Source: Variovorax ginsengisoli
GTDB taxonomy: Bacteria > Pseudomonadota > Gammaproteobacteria > Burkholderiales > Burkholderiaceae_C
Assembly: GCF_006438845.1 (NCBI RefSeq)
Contig: NZ_RCZJ01000002.1
Coordinates: forward strand, 757,145-821,144
Length of the DNA stretch: 64,000 nt
Reading direction: 5' to 3'
Shown here piece by piece: positions 1 through 8,546 of the stretch. The notes beneath the pieces are model-generated. The model was given only the letters and a program-made list of their open reading frames with translations, was not told the origin of the DNA and did no database searches. Position 1 is the first letter of the stretch. Every line of letters begins with the position of its first letter. Both the position numbers and the translations under genes were made by a program.

Positions 1-486
1 AACGCGTTTCCCGCTTCGGGCCGCATCAGCCCCGACTACATGTGCCTCGACTCGACCATCCCGCGCAAGCGCCTGGCCGACATCCTGCTGGCGATCCAGG
101 AGATGGAGAAGAAGTACGACCTGCGCTGCTGCAACGTGTTCCATGCCGGCGACGGCAACCTGCACCCGCTGGTGCTGTTCGATGCCAACGACCCCGACGA
201 GCTGCACCGCTGCGAGCTCTTCGGCGCCGACATCCTCGAGACCAGCGTCGCCATGGGCGGCACGGTGTCGGGCGAGCATGGCGTGGGCGTCGAGAAGCTC
301 AACAGCATGTGCGTGCAGTTCACCGCGGCCGAGAACGAGCAGATGTTCGGCGTGAAGCGCGCCTTCGACCCTGAAGGCATGCTCAACCCTGGCAAAGTGA
401 TTCCGACGCTGCAGCGCTGTGCCGAGTACGGCAAGCAGGTGGTGCGCGGCGGCCGGCTGCCGCACCCCGATCTGCCGCGGTTCTGA
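1..486 (+). CDS. glcD: glycolate oxidase FAD-linked subunit GlcD, C-terminal part (5' end outside the window)
   Basis: The reading frame is open from base 1 and ends at TGA 484-486, giving 161 C-terminal residues. It matches the FAD-linked oxidase C-terminal domain of GlcD/D-lactate dehydrogenase enzymes, with the motifs HAGDGNLHPL and SGEHGVGVEK typical of this fold, and ends in the usual 'P..LNPGKV' helix. The family oxidises glycolate (or D-lactate) to glyoxylate (or pyruvate) at the membrane, normally with GlcE and GlcF. Downstream, after only 10 nt, comes lrgA rather than glcE, so this is either a lone GlcD or a D-lactate dehydrogenase relative. The substrate cannot be settled from this fragment. 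Confidence 0.88.
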   Translation, partial: NAFPASGRISPDYMCLDSTIPRKRLADILLAIQEMEKKYDLRCCNVFHAGDGNLHPLVLFDANDPDELHRCELFGADILETSVAMGGTVSGEHGVGVEKLNSMCVQFTAAENEQMFGVKRAFDPEGMLNPGKVIPTLQRCAEYGKQVVRGGRLPHPDLPRF

Positions 487-496
487 GGCGCGTGCC

Positions 497-847
497 ATGA
501 AGGGGCTGCGCGGGCTGGCATGGTTGCTGGTGTTCCAGTCGATCGGTGAGGTGCTGTCGCGCGGTTTCGCGCTGCCGCTCCCCGGACCGGTGCTGGGTCT
601 GGTGCTGCTGCTCCCCGCGTTGAAGTTCGCGATCGTTCGCGAACCGGTGGGCGAATGCGCGAACTTTCTCCTGTCGCACCTGTCGCTGCTTTTCATCCCT
701 GTAGGCGTCGGCGTCATGACGCACCTGAGCCTGTTGTCGCAATACGGCGGTCGGATGCTGTTCGTGATCGTGCTGTCGACCTGGATCGGCCTGGCCGTCA
801 CCGTGCTCGTGCTGTACCGGGCCGAGCGCAAAACGCCGCGCGCCTGA
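497..847 (+). CDS. lrgA: CidA/LrgA family membrane protein
   Basis: A 116-residue, very hydrophobic protein with about four membrane segments. It contains the family signature 'LPLPGPVLGLVLLL' near residues 28-41 and the 'FLLSHLSLLFIPVGVGVM' stretch. I chose ATG 497 because a GAGG sequence lies just upstream and because the encoded protein then starts at the usual place for the family. The gene starts 10 nt after glcD and ends 10 nt before lrgB, so the three are almost certainly one transcript. CidA/LrgA proteins were first described as holin-like modulators of murein hydrolases. Relatives are now linked to pyruvate or glycolate transport, which fits the glcD neighbour better. Confidence 0.88.
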   Translation: MKGLRGLAWLLVFQSIGEVLSRGFALPLPGPVLGLVLLLPALKFAIVREPVGECANFLLSHLSLLFIPVGVGVMTHLSLLSQYGGRMLFVIVLSTWIGLAVTVLVLYRAERKTPRA

Positions 848-857
848 GGTTGGGGCC

Positions 858-1583
858 ATGCCGCGCTTCGTCGAGCTCTGGGTCTACCTTTCCGCTTCGC
901 CACTGTTCGGCCTGACGGCCACGCTGGTGGTGTATCTGCTGGCGCAGGCGGCCTACACACGGCTCGACAACGCGCCCTGGGCCAACCCGGTACTGTGGTC
1001 GGTGCTGGCGCTGGCAGGCGGACTGCTCGCGACCGGTGTCGACTATCCGACCTACTTTGCGGGCGCGCAGTTCATCCATTTCCTGCTCGGTCCGGCAGTC
1101 GTCGCGCTGGCGTGGCCCCTTTGGCAACGTCGCGCCGAGCTGCGCGCGCGATTCGGTCGCGTGCTGCTCGCCGCCTTGCTGGGCGGACTGGCCGCCGGCG
1201 GTTCGGCGGTGCTGCTGGGCTGGGCCGTCGGACTGCCGCACGACGTCGTGATGTCGCTGGCCCCCAAGTCCGTCACTGCACCGGTTGCAATGGGGATCGC
1301 AGAGAAGATCGGCGGCATTCCTGCGCTGTCGGCGGTGTTCGCCGTGCTCACCGGTCTGGTCGGCGCGCTCTCGGGCAAGTATTTATTCGACATCCTGCGC
1401 ATTGCCACAACGCCTGCGGGCTGGTCTGCACGGGGCTTCGCACTGGGCACCGCGGCACACGGCATCGGTGCCGCGCGGGCGCTGCATGTGAACGCAGATG
1501 CGGGCGCCTACGCCGGTCTGGCGTTGGGCCTGCAAGTGGTGCTCGGCGCTTTGCTGATGCCGCTGGTCTTTCGGCTGTTCTGA
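858..1583 (+). CDS. lrgB: LrgB/CidB family membrane protein
   Basis: A 241-residue integral membrane protein with roughly seven hydrophobic segments. It carries the LrgB hallmarks 'LGPAVVALAWPLW' (about residues 78-90) and 'MSLAPKSVTAPVAMGIAEKIGG' region (about 132-153), followed by 'GTAAHGIGAARAL'. It is the partner of the preceding LrgA and is separated from it by 10 nt. LrgB homologues include the plant plastid glycolate/glycerate carrier PLGG1 (established knowledge), so with glcD upstream a role in moving glycolate, lactate or a related acid is a reasonable inference. The classical annotation, control of autolysis, remains the alternative. Confidence 0.9.
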   Translation: MPRFVELWVYLSASPLFGLTATLVVYLLAQAAYTRLDNAPWANPVLWSVLALAGGLLATGVDYPTYFAGAQFIHFLLGPAVVALAWPLWQRRAELRARFGRVLLAALLGGLAAGGSAVLLGWAVGLPHDVVMSLAPKSVTAPVAMGIAEKIGGIPALSAVFAVLTGLVGALSGKYLFDILRIATTPAGWSARGFALGTAAHGIGAARALHVNADAGAYAGLALGLQVVLGALLMPLVFRLF

Positions 1584-1596
1584 CGGACCCGACAAA

Positions 1597-1617
1597 CTGC
1601 CGATCGTGCTTCGGCAG
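1597..1617. terminator. hairpin between convergent lrgB and the YXWXGXW gene
   Basis: CTGCCGA and TCGGCAG form a perfect 7-bp stem with a 7-nt loop in the short gap between two convergent genes. An outer CGGAC/GTCCG pair could extend it. There is no clear T-run on either side, so it may act as a weak bidirectional terminator or only as a 3' stabilising hairpin. Confidence 0.4.
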
Positions 1618-1640
1618 ATGTCCGGACACGCTGTCGCGCC

Positions 1641-2018
1641 TCAGTTGCGGCGCGGATTGTCGGGCCGGCGATCGTTGCGGTTCGGCACGCCGTCGCCATC
1701 GCGGTCCCAACGGCCACGGCTGTATTCCCAGCGACCATCACGCTCGCGCCATTCAGGCGATCGGTAGGCGTAGCCTGGACGTGCCCGCACATACTCGCCG
1801 CGCACCCACACGTAGCGATTGCCACGCGTCTCGTAATGGCCTGGTGCCCACACATAGCCCCGACGCGGAGGCGGCACGCGCTCCGCACGCGGCGGCGGCG
1901 GGGGGGTCTTAGCCCAGAGCACGACCGGCTGAGCCTGGGCGGCGGTCGGCAAGGTGATCGCTCCGATGGGCAGCAGCACAGCGGCGCAGGTTGCGAGAGA
2001 GAGCGCGAGTTTCTTCAT
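1641..2018 (-). CDS. secreted YXWXGXW-repeat (BcpO-related WXXGXW) family protein
   Basis: A 125-residue protein with a clear Sec signal peptide (KK start, hydrophobic core, cleavage near 'AQAQP' at about residue 30). The mature part is Arg/Tyr/Trp rich and repeats the unit 'YVWxxGxY/W': 'GYVWAPGHYETRG', 'RYVWVRGEYVRARPG', then 'RWEYSRGRWDRDGDG'. It ends with a D-rich tail, 'DRDGDGVPNRNDRRPDN', that resembles a calcium-binding thrombospondin-3-like loop. The ATG at 2018 is the start that gives the signal peptide; longer frames upstream lack any. The function is unknown. Related proteins are common in Burkholderiales envelopes. Confidence 0.8.
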   Translation of the reverse strand: MKKLALSLATCAAVLLPIGAITLPTAAQAQPVVLWAKTPPPPPRAERVPPPRRGYVWAPGHYETRGNRYVWVRGEYVRARPGYAYRSPEWRERDGRWEYSRGRWDRDGDGVPNRNDRRPDNPRRN

Positions 2019-2203
2019 GGAGTGGCTCCTGGAATGAACGAGATCCCATCGTCCGCCACGCATGTGAAGTGCGTGTAAGCAGCGCGCGAAGACTTGTGTA
2101 GCGTTGTGTCTCGAACGCATCGGGGCTGTCCAGCGCTCAGGGTTTGCGATAGCCGTCCAGACTCTGCGGCGGGTTGTCAGCCGAAGGTGCGACCCCAACA
2201 ATC

Positions 2204-2217
2204 CTACCGATGGGTAG
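2204..2217. promoter_or_regulatory. palindrome over the TetR start codon (possible autoregulatory operator)
   Basis: CTACC-GATG-GGTAG is a perfect 5-bp inverted repeat whose spacer contains the likely ATG of the downstream TetR regulator. A repressor bound here would block its own translation-start region. This is inference only: five base pairs can occur by chance. Confidence 0.3.
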
Positions 2218-2860
2218 AACAAGCCAGACAACGCCGCGCCAACCGCATCTGCCGCAGGGCACGGGCCGCCAGCGCACGGCGACCGAAAGCACCGACCTCC
2301 AGCGCGAACGCATTCTCCAGGCCGCCGCCGCGCTGTTCGCCGCACAAGGCTACGCCGCCACCACCATGGCGCAGATCGTTCGTGAGCTTGGGGTGACCAA
2401 GCCCTTTGTGTACTACTACTTCCGCGACAAGCAGGAGATCTTCGAGACCTTGTCGTGGCGCCCGACGGTCGACTGCTTCACGTCGATGGACTTCCCGGAA
2501 GACGATGCGAGGCCGGCCCGCGCGAAAGTGGCCGAGGGCATCGAGCGGTTGGTTCGAGCGACGCTCGACCACCACCCGTGCGCTGTGTTTCCCTACCGCG
2601 AGCCTCAGGTCTACCGACCCGAGTACGTGGCCGCGCAGCGCAGGCTCGCGCGCCATTTCTACGGCAAGTTGTGCGCCTTGCTCGAGCAAGGCCGACGCGA
2701 CGGCGACTTCGATTTCGGCGACACCATGGTCACCGCGCTGGCCGCCTGCAGCCTGCCGGGCTTTCTCTACACCTGGTACCGGCCTGGCGGGCGCCTGACG
2801 CAAGAGCAGACCGTGGCCGAGCTGTCGCGGCTGGCCTGGCGCGTGCTCGGGATGCGCTGA
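2210..2860 (+). CDS. TetR/AcrR family transcriptional regulator
   Basis: A 216-residue regulator. The N-terminal helix-turn-helix spans roughly residues 24-72, with the typical 'ILQAAAALFAAQGYAATTMAQIV' first helices and the recognition region 'GVTKPFVYYYFRDKQEIFETL'. The ligand-binding C-terminal half is not recognisable. I prefer ATG 2210; an in-frame ATG at 2174 would add 12 residues. The gene lies 49 nt upstream of the arginase gene on the same strand, so it may control arginase or itself; no other target is evident. Confidence 0.85.
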   Translation: MGRTSQTTPRQPHLPQGTGRQRTATESTDLQRERILQAAAALFAAQGYAATTMAQIVRELGVTKPFVYYYFRDKQEIFETLSWRPTVDCFTSMDFPEDDARPARAKVAEGIERLVRATLDHHPCAVFPYREPQVYRPEYVAAQRRLARHFYGKLCALLEQGRRDGDFDFGDTMVTALAACSLPGFLYTWYRPGGRLTQEQTVAELSRLAWRVLGMR

Positions 2861-2909
2861 CGCGCTTGTCCCACACGCGGGCGCAACGCTTCTGCGCGAT
2901 AGTGCGCCG

Positions 2910-3821
2910 ATGCCTCCCATCCTCGAACTGATCGGTGCGCCGACCGACATCGGCGCGAGCGTCCGCGGCGCCGGCATGGGCCCCGACGCTCTGCGCGTGG
3001 CCGATATCGCCGGCACCCTAGTGCGCCTGGGCTTCGAAGTCCACGACGCCGGCAATCTCGCCGGGCCAGCCACCCCATGGGCCGCCCCCACCGACGGGCT
3101 GCGCCATCTCGAGGAAACCGTGGCCTGGAACCGCGCGGTCTACGACGCGGTCGATGCCGCCTTGGGTGCGGGCCGGATGCCGCTGATGATGGGTGGCGAC
3201 CACAGCCTGGCGATCGGATCCATCAGCGCGGTCGCCTGGCATGCACGGCAGCGCCGCCAGACGCTGCGCGTGCTGTGGCTCGATGCGCACACCGACGTCA
3301 ACACCCACGGCACCAGCCCGAGCGGCAATATCCACGGCATGCCCGTCGCGTGTCTGCTGGGCCACGGTCCCGCTGCGCTGACCGGGTGGAGCGGTGAACG
3401 CGCAGCGCTGACCCCCGACGCCATTCGCTTTCTCGGCATTCGCAGCGTCGACGCCGACGAGAAGCGCGCCATCCGCGCTCAGGGCCTGCGCGTTTTCGAC
3501 ATGCGCCACCTTGATGAGCACGGCATGCGCAACACCATGACCGAGGCGCTGCAGGATGTCGACGACGACACGCACCTGCACGTCAGTTTCGATCTCGACT
3601 GCCTGGATCCGGCGGATGCACCCGGCGTCGGCACCGGCGTGCGTGGCGGGCCGACCTACCGCGAGATGCAGCTGTGCATGGAAATGATTGCGGACACGGG
3701 CCGGCTGGGATCGCTCGACGTGGTTGAACTCAACCCCGCCCTCGACGTGCGCAACCGGACGGCGGAGGTGGCGGTGGAGTTGATCGAGAGCCTGCTCGGC
3801 AAGTCGACGCTGGTGCGCTGA
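2910..3821 (+). CDS. rocF: arginase
   Basis: A 303-residue ureohydrolase that hydrolyses L-arginine to ornithine and urea in the cytoplasm. All manganese-binding motifs are visible: GGDHS (His98), DAHTD (Asp125, His127, Asp129) and SFDLDCLDP (Asp228, Asp230). The arginine-backbone loop 'SPSGNIHGMP' is at about 137-145. The length is normal for arginase rather than agmatinase, and the 'ELIGAPTDIGASVRGAGMGP' type N-terminus is characteristic of arginases. The TetR gene just upstream could be its regulator. It is not next to any urease or ornithine gene in the window. Confidence 0.93.
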   Translation: MPPILELIGAPTDIGASVRGAGMGPDALRVADIAGTLVRLGFEVHDAGNLAGPATPWAAPTDGLRHLEETVAWNRAVYDAVDAALGAGRMPLMMGGDHSLAIGSISAVAWHARQRRQTLRVLWLDAHTDVNTHGTSPSGNIHGMPVACLLGHGPAALTGWSGERAALTPDAIRFLGIRSVDADEKRAIRAQGLRVFDMRHLDEHGMRNTMTEALQDVDDDTHLHVSFDLDCLDPADAPGVGTGVRGGPTYREMQLCMEMIADTGRLGSLDVVELNPALDVRNRTAEVAVELIESLLGKSTLVR

Positions 3822-3919
3822 AGCGAGCGTCAGGCGACACTCCTACGCGGGAATGTGGCGCCCAGGAAGGCGAGAACGGCCGTTGGCGCGTAAAGTCAGC
3901 CTTCTCTTTTCTCTGCTCC

Positions 3920-4327
3920 ATGTCTCTTACTTCGATCCATCACCCCGGCGACGCTGCTGCGACGACCCCGTCATCGCCCTCGCTGCGCGTGCTGGTGGTG
4001 GAGGACGATCCCGCAACGCTGGGCGCCACGGTCGAGATGCTCGAATTGCTCGGCCATTGGGCGGCGGGCGTCAAGAGCGCAGAGGTCGCGCGCGATCGGT
4101 TCATCGAGGGCGCTTTCGACGTGCTCCTGACCGACATCGGGCTGCCGGCGCTCTCGGGGCTGGACCTGGTCGAAATCCTGCAGGCGCATCACAAGCTTCG
4201 CGTCATCTTCGCCACTGGCCAGCCGCCTCCCGCCCGCCCCATTCCCGGCACGGTGTGGCTGCAGAAGCCCTTCGGCGTGGATGCGCTGCAGGCGGCCCTC
4301 CAGGGCATCGAGCGCAAGACTTCCTGA
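3920..4327 (+). CDS. stand-alone response regulator receiver domain protein
   Basis: A 135-residue single-domain receiver. After a Ser/Pro-rich lead of about 22 residues the sequence 'LRVLVVEDDPATLGATVEML' opens the CheY-like fold. The phosphoacceptor Asp lies in 'FDVLLTDIGLPALSGLDL' (about residue 72) and the conserved Lys is in 'WLQKPFGVDAL' (about residue 117). The usual Thr/Ser appears as 'IFATGQPP'. There is no output domain and no adjacent kinase, so the partner is elsewhere in the genome. It ends 36 nt before the convergent lipoprotein gene. Confidence 0.88.
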   Translation: MSLTSIHHPGDAAATTPSSPSLRVLVVEDDPATLGATVEMLELLGHWAAGVKSAEVARDRFIEGAFDVLLTDIGLPALSGLDLVEILQAHHKLRVIFATGQPPPARPIPGTVWLQKPFGVDALQAALQGIERKTS

Positions 4328-4363
4328 TCCGGCGGTTTCCGACATCTGTGCGGGAGGCGTAGC

Positions 4364-5098
4364 TCAGCCGCGCTCGCCCGAGGGTTCGACCGGACTTCCC
4401 AGCGGAACCGCGGCCGGTGCGGTCTGCGGCACGACAGGGGTCGTGATCGCCGGCGCAGGCGGCGCAGCCGGTGCAATCGGCGCGCCGGTCACCGGTGGCA
4501 TCGGCTCGTCCACCTTCTCATCGATCGCGCCCGGCACCAGGTAGCGGTCGAGCAGCGCATAGAAGCGGTCGTAGAAGCGCTCGTCCGTCAGCGTTTCGCT
4601 CGCCACCTTGATCATTGCGTCATCGCTCGAGGAAAACGGCAGCGAGAGCGAGCCGATCACCCCCACGCCGACGCTCGCGGCATTGTTGACCTTCTTCATG
4701 CCGTAGCGGTCCTGAAGGGCGGTGACGAAGGCGATGGTCTTGCGCGGCGCGCCGCGGACGGCCTGGTCGCGCGCACACACCACGCGGAACTCGACTTCCA
4801 CGTGCACCTCGTTGGCGGGCTGGAAGTTCTTGCGCCCGGTCACCAGGTCCGCGTTGGCCGCGGTCACCAGATAGCCCTGGCTCAACAACGCCCGCCGGGC
4901 CGCCTCGCAGGTCTGCGCCTCGGTGGCGGCATAGCTGCGCGCGTGGGTGGTCGTGGAGTCGAACTCCTCCGGGTCGTAGACGACCCGCTTCGGGGCGCCA
5001 CCACCGCAGGCGGCCAGAGCGAGCGCAAGAACGGGCAGCGCCGCGGCCAGGCGACGGCCTGAGAAAAAAGAGAAAAGGCGAAGGTTTGGATGCGACAT
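4364..5098 (-). CDS. DUF2242 family lipoprotein
   Basis: A 244-residue protein with a lipobox: the hydrophobic core 'LAAALPVLALALAAC' ends at a Cys near residue 32, followed by GGG, so it is probably an outer-membrane lipoprotein. The central part ('RALLSQGYLVTAANADLVTGRKNFQP', 'VEVEFRVVCA', 'FVTALQDRYGMKKVNN') fits the DUF2242 family as I recall it. The last 50 residues are a Pro/Ala-rich low-complexity tail. I chose the ATG at 5098 because it gives the lipoprotein signal directly; the frame continues upstream without a signal. The function is unknown. Confidence 0.78.
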   Translation of the reverse strand: MSHPNLRLFSFFSGRRLAAALPVLALALAACGGGAPKRVVYDPEEFDSTTTHARSYAATEAQTCEAARRALLSQGYLVTAANADLVTGRKNFQPANEVHVEVEFRVVCARDQAVRGAPRKTIAFVTALQDRYGMKKVNNAASVGVGVIGSLSLPFSSSDDAMIKVASETLTDERFYDRFYALLDRYLVPGAIDEKVDEPMPPVTGAPIAPAAPPAPAITTPVVPQTAPAAVPLGSPVEPSGERG

Positions 5099-5202
5099 CG
5101 GTCGTGGAATGCTACCCGGCGGACGCCGGCCCCACCTCGGAGCCGTGGTGTCGCGATATCGTTCCCGCCACCCGCGTCGTCGGCCTCCGCCGCATTCGCG
5201 AC

Positions 5203-6477
5203 TCAGGGATACAGACCGCGCTCCTGGCGCGCTGTCAGGATGCGCTCGCAGGCGACCGCGTAGGTGGCCGTGCGCAGCGTGATCTTGTGCTTGTCGGCCG
5301 TGTCCCAGATCTGGTTGAGCGCGTTCATCATGATGCGGTCGAGCCGCACGTTGATCTCGTCCTCGTCCCAGAAGAAAGACGAGAAATCCTGCACCCATTC
5401 GAAGTAGCTCACCGTCACGCCACCGGCGTTGCAGATCACGTCGGGCACCACCAGCACGCCGCGTTCGGCCAGGATGTCGTCGGCTTCGGGCACCGTCGGG
5501 CCGTTGGCGCCTTCGAGCACCAGCCGCGCGCTGGTCTTGCGGGCGCGGTCGGCGTTGATCTGACCCTCGAGGGCAGCGGGAATCAGAATGTCGCAGGCGA
5601 CGTCCCAGAACTGCTCGTTGGGCACCTTGTCACCGCCCTCGAACCCGACCGCGCCGGCCGGCGTGCGCGAGATCGGGATCAGCCCGGCGAGGTCGAGCCC
5701 GTTCTCGTTGACGATCGTGCCCGTGTGGTCCTGCACCGCGACGATCTTCGCGCCCGCCTCGACGAAGAGCTCGGCCGCGACCGAGCCGACGTTGCCGAAG
5801 CCCTGCACCGCGATGCGCGCGCCGCGCAGGTCGAGCCCCAGGCGGCGCGCCGCCTCGCGGCCGGTGACGAAAACGCCGCGGCCAGTGGCCTTGACACGGC
5901 CGAGCGATCCGCCCAGATGCAGCGGCTTGCCGGTGACGACGCCGGTCGACGTGCCGCCGGTGTTCATCGAATAGGTGTCCATCATCCACGCCATGATCTG
6001 GCCGTTGGTGTTCACGTCGGGCGCCGGGATGTCGGTGTGCGGGCCGATGATGATGCCGATCTCGCTGGTGTAGCGCCGCGTGATCTTCTCCAACTCTTTC
6101 TGCGACAGCTTCTTCGGGTCGACGCGGATGCCGCCCTTGGCGCCGCCGTAGGGCAGGTTCACCGCGGCGGTCTTGACCGTCATCCAGGCCGACAGCGCCA
6201 TCACTTCTTCGAGCGTGACATCGGGGTGGAAGCGCACGCCGCCCTTGCCCGGGCCGCGGCTCATGTTGTGCTGCACGCGATAGCCCTCGTAATGCGCGAT
6301 GCGGCCGTCGTCCATCTCGATGGGCACGTCGACGATCAGCGCGCGCTTGGGGCGCTTGAGCGTCTCGGCCCACCGGGCCAGGTCGCCCAGGTAGGGGATC
6401 ACGCGGTCGACCTGCTGCAGGTAGGTGCCCCATGGGCTGTTGGGCGTCGGTTGGACGAAGGACAGTTTCTCGCTCAT
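5203..6477 (-). CDS. gdhA: glutamate dehydrogenase (Glu/Leu/Phe/Val dehydrogenase family)
   Basis: A 424-residue enzyme that interconverts glutamate and 2-oxoglutarate plus ammonia. It has the catalytic Lys motif '[14 protein letters not shown]' (Lys114), the substrate loop '[11 protein letters not shown]' at about 76-85, the '[13 protein letters not shown]' segment near 145-157, and the Rossmann nucleotide motif GFGNVG at 226-231. The ATG at 6477 is supported by a GAGGTG ribosome-binding sequence upstream. Cofactor preference (NAD versus NADP) cannot be read confidently. It is monocistronic as far as the sequence shows. Confidence 0.93.
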   Translation of the reverse strand: MSEKLSFVQPTPNSPWGTYLQQVDRVIPYLGDLARWAETLKRPKRALIVDVPIEMDDGRIAHYEGYRVQHNMSRGPGKGGVRFHPDVTLEEVMALSAWMTVKTAAVNLPYGGAKGGIRVDPKKLSQKELEKITRRYTSEIGIIIGPHTDIPAPDVNTNGQIMAWMMDTYSMNTGGTSTGVVTGKPLHLGGSLGRVKATGRGVFVTGREAARRLGLDLRGARIAVQGFGNVGSVAAELFVEAGAKIVAVQDHTGTIVNENGLDLAGLIPISRTPAGAVGFEGGDKVPNEQFWDVACDILIPAALEGQINADRARKTSARLVLEGANGPTVPEADDILAERGVLVVPDVICNAGGVTVSYFEWVQDFSSFFWDEDEINVRLDRIMMNALNQIWDTADKHKITLRTATYAVACERILTARQERGLYP

Positions 6478-6599
6478 GGAAGCACCTCGTTGGTAGGAAT
6501 GCGGTAGGAATGCGATGGGCCGCACGATAGCCGGCAGGCGGCGGCGGCGCCACTCCCCATGCGGCGGATGCAGGACCTTATGCCGTTGCGGCAGGTCGG

Positions 6600-7298
6600 T
6601 CAGGCCGGCCGGGGCCGTCCGCCGAAGATCGCCGTGCCGACGCGCACCATCGTGCTGCCCGCGGCCACCGCCGCTTCCAGGTCGGCGCTCATGCCGAGCG
6701 ACAGCGTGTCGAGTGCGATGCCGGCCTCACGCAGCTGCTCGTACACCTCACGCGCCTGAAGGAAGAGCGCGCGCTGCGCGTCAAAGCCGTCCACGGGTTC
6801 GGGAATCGCCATCAGCCCGCGCAGCCGAAGCCGCGGCAGCGCGACCACGGCCTGCGCCAGGGCCAGCGCATCGGCCGCTGCCACGCCCGACTTGTTGGCA
6901 CCGCCGTCGACGTTCACCTGGAGGCACACCTGCAACGGCGGCAGATGCGCCGGCCGCTGTGCGCTCAAGCGCTCGGCGATCTTCAATCGGTCGATGCTGT
7001 GCACCCAGTCGAAGTGCTCGGCCACCACGCGGGTCTTGTTGCTCTGCAGTGGACCGATGCAGTGCCACTGGAGTTGCGCGCGCACGTCACTCAGCGCCTC
7101 GATCTTGTCGACGCCTTCCTGCACGTAGTTCTCGCCGAAGGCAAGCTGCCCCGCGGCAAGCGCCTCCCGCACAGCCTCGGCCGGAAAGGTTTTGGAGACC
7201 GCCAGCAGAGTCACCATGTCCGGATCGCCACCGGCGGCCTTGCAAGCCGCCTCGAGCCGCGCACGAACTTGATGGAGGTTGTCGGCAATCATCGTCAT
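6600..7298 (-). CDS. YggS/ProSC family pyridoxal-phosphate homeostasis protein
   Basis: A 232-residue alanine-racemase-fold PLP protein. The PLP lysine is in '[13 protein letters not shown]' (Lys36), followed by '[16 protein letters not shown]' and '[13 protein letters not shown]', and ends with '[28 protein letters not shown]', all hallmarks of the family. It has no racemase dimer domain and buffers cytosolic PLP rather than acting as a racemase. It diverges from pilT with only 39 nt between the starts, a conserved arrangement in Betaproteobacteria. Confidence 0.92.
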   Translation of the reverse strand: MTMIADNLHQVRARLEAACKAAGGDPDMVTLLAVSKTFPAEAVREALAAGQLAFGENYVQEGVDKIEALSDVRAQLQWHCIGPLQSNKTRVVAEHFDWVHSIDRLKIAERLSAQRPAHLPPLQVCLQVNVDGGANKSGVAAADALALAQAVVALPRLRLRGLMAIPEPVDGFDAQRALFLQAREVYEQLREAGIALDTLSLGMSADLEAAVAAGSTMVRVGTAIFGGRPRPA

Positions 7299-7337
7299 AA
7301 TCTTCCAAAGCGTATCAAAACGTCACCGAGGACCTTC

Positions 7338-8381
7338 GTGGACATCACCCAACTGCTGGCATTCAGCGTCAAGAACAAAGCCTCCGACCTGCACCTCTCG
7401 TCGGGGTTGCCGCCGATGATCCGCGTGCATGGCGACGTGCGGCGCATCAACGTCGACGCGCTGGACCACAAGGCGGTGCACGCCATGGTGTACGACATCA
7501 TGAGCGACACGCACCGCAAGCACTACGAAGAATTCCTGGAGGTCGATTTCTCCTTCGAGATCGACGGCCTGGCGCGCTTTCGCGTCAACGCCTTCAACCA
7601 GGCGCGTGGCGCGGCGGCCGTGTTTCGGACCATTCCGTCGAAGATCCTCACCCTCGAACAGCTCGGTGCCCCCAAGATCTTCGGTGACCTTGCCCTCAAG
7701 CCACGCGGCCTGGTGCTGGTGACCGGGCCCACCGGCTCGGGCAAGTCGACCACGCTGGCGGCGATGGTGAACTACCTCAACGAAACCGAGTACGGCCACA
7801 TCCTCACGGTGGAAGACCCGATCGAGTTCGTGCACGAATCCAAGAAGTGCCTGATCAACCAGCGCGAAGTCGGTCCGATGACGCTGAGCTTCGCGAACGC
7901 GCTGCGCTCGGCGCTGCGCGAGGACCCCGACGCGATCCTGGTGGGCGAAATGCGCGACCTGGAGACCATCCGCCTCGCGATGACCGCGGCGGAAACCGGC
8001 CATCTGGTGTTCGGCACGCTGCACACCTCGAGCGCCGCCAAGACCATCGACCGGATCATCGACGTGTTCCCGGGCGAAGAGAAGGACATGATCCGCGCCA
8101 TGCTGTCCGAATCGCTGCAGGCGGTGATCTCGCAGACGCTGTGCAAGACCAAGGACGGCCAGGGCCGCGTGGCGGCGCACGAGATCATGCTGGGCACCTC
8201 GGCCATTCGCAACCTGATTCGCGAGGGCAAGGTGGCACAGATGTATTCGACGATCCAGACCGGCAGCGGCCAGGGCATGCAGACCCTCGACCAGAATCTC
8301 GCGGACATGGTGCGCCGCGGCTTGATCTCCGCCGCCGAAGCGCGCGGCAAGGCCAAGACCCCCGAAAACTTCCCAGGCTAG
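7338..8381 (+). CDS. pilT: type IV pilus twitching motility ATPase PilT
   Basis: A 347-residue pilus-retraction ATPase. Translation begins at GTG 7338, which gives the standard N-terminus DITQLLAFSVKNKASDLHLS; a GAGGACC sequence lies upstream. Walker A is GPTGSGKST (130-138). The Asp box contains 'TVEDPIEFVH', Walker B is 'ILVGEMRD', and the His box is 'ETGHLVFGTLHT'. The motif AIRNLIREGK near the C-terminus is typical of PilT. It retracts type IV pili by hydrolysing ATP at the inner-membrane base. pilU follows in the same direction after a 165-nt gap with a strong hairpin. Confidence 0.96.
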   Translation: MDITQLLAFSVKNKASDLHLSSGLPPMIRVHGDVRRINVDALDHKAVHAMVYDIMSDTHRKHYEEFLEVDFSFEIDGLARFRVNAFNQARGAAAVFRTIPSKILTLEQLGAPKIFGDLALKPRGLVLVTGPTGSGKSTTLAAMVNYLNETEYGHILTVEDPIEFVHESKKCLINQREVGPMTLSFANALRSALREDPDAILVGEMRDLETIRLAMTAAETGHLVFGTLHTSSAAKTIDRIIDVFPGEEKDMIRAMLSESLQAVISQTLCKTKDGQGRVAAHEIMLGTSAIRNLIREGKVAQMYSTIQTGSGQGMQTLDQNLADMVRRGLISAAEARGKAKTPENFPG

Positions 8382-8442
8382 CGATGGCTCGATCCCAGGC
8401 TGGGCGCACTGCGTGTCGCCTCGCACTCTCCTGCCGGGGTAA

Positions 8443-8475
8443 CGCCAGTGGCCGGGCGAAGCCCGTTCCACGGCG
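8443..8475 (+). other. stem-loop in the pilT-pilU gap
   Basis: CGCC(A)GTGG pairs with CCACGGCG around an inner CGGGC-GAA-GCCCG hairpin, giving one long structured element. A short TTT follows. It could end part of the pilT transcripts or stabilise the pilT 3' end, so that pilU is expressed at a different level. The rest of the 165-nt gap shows no gene; a GAC-AGGCAGG purine-containing stretch before the pilU ATG may serve as its ribosome site. Confidence 0.45.
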
Positions 8476-8546
8476 TTTCTGGCATAACCGCATCTTCGCG
8501 CCTGTGACGGGCGCTCACCGCTTCAGCTGAGACAGGCAGGTACTTC

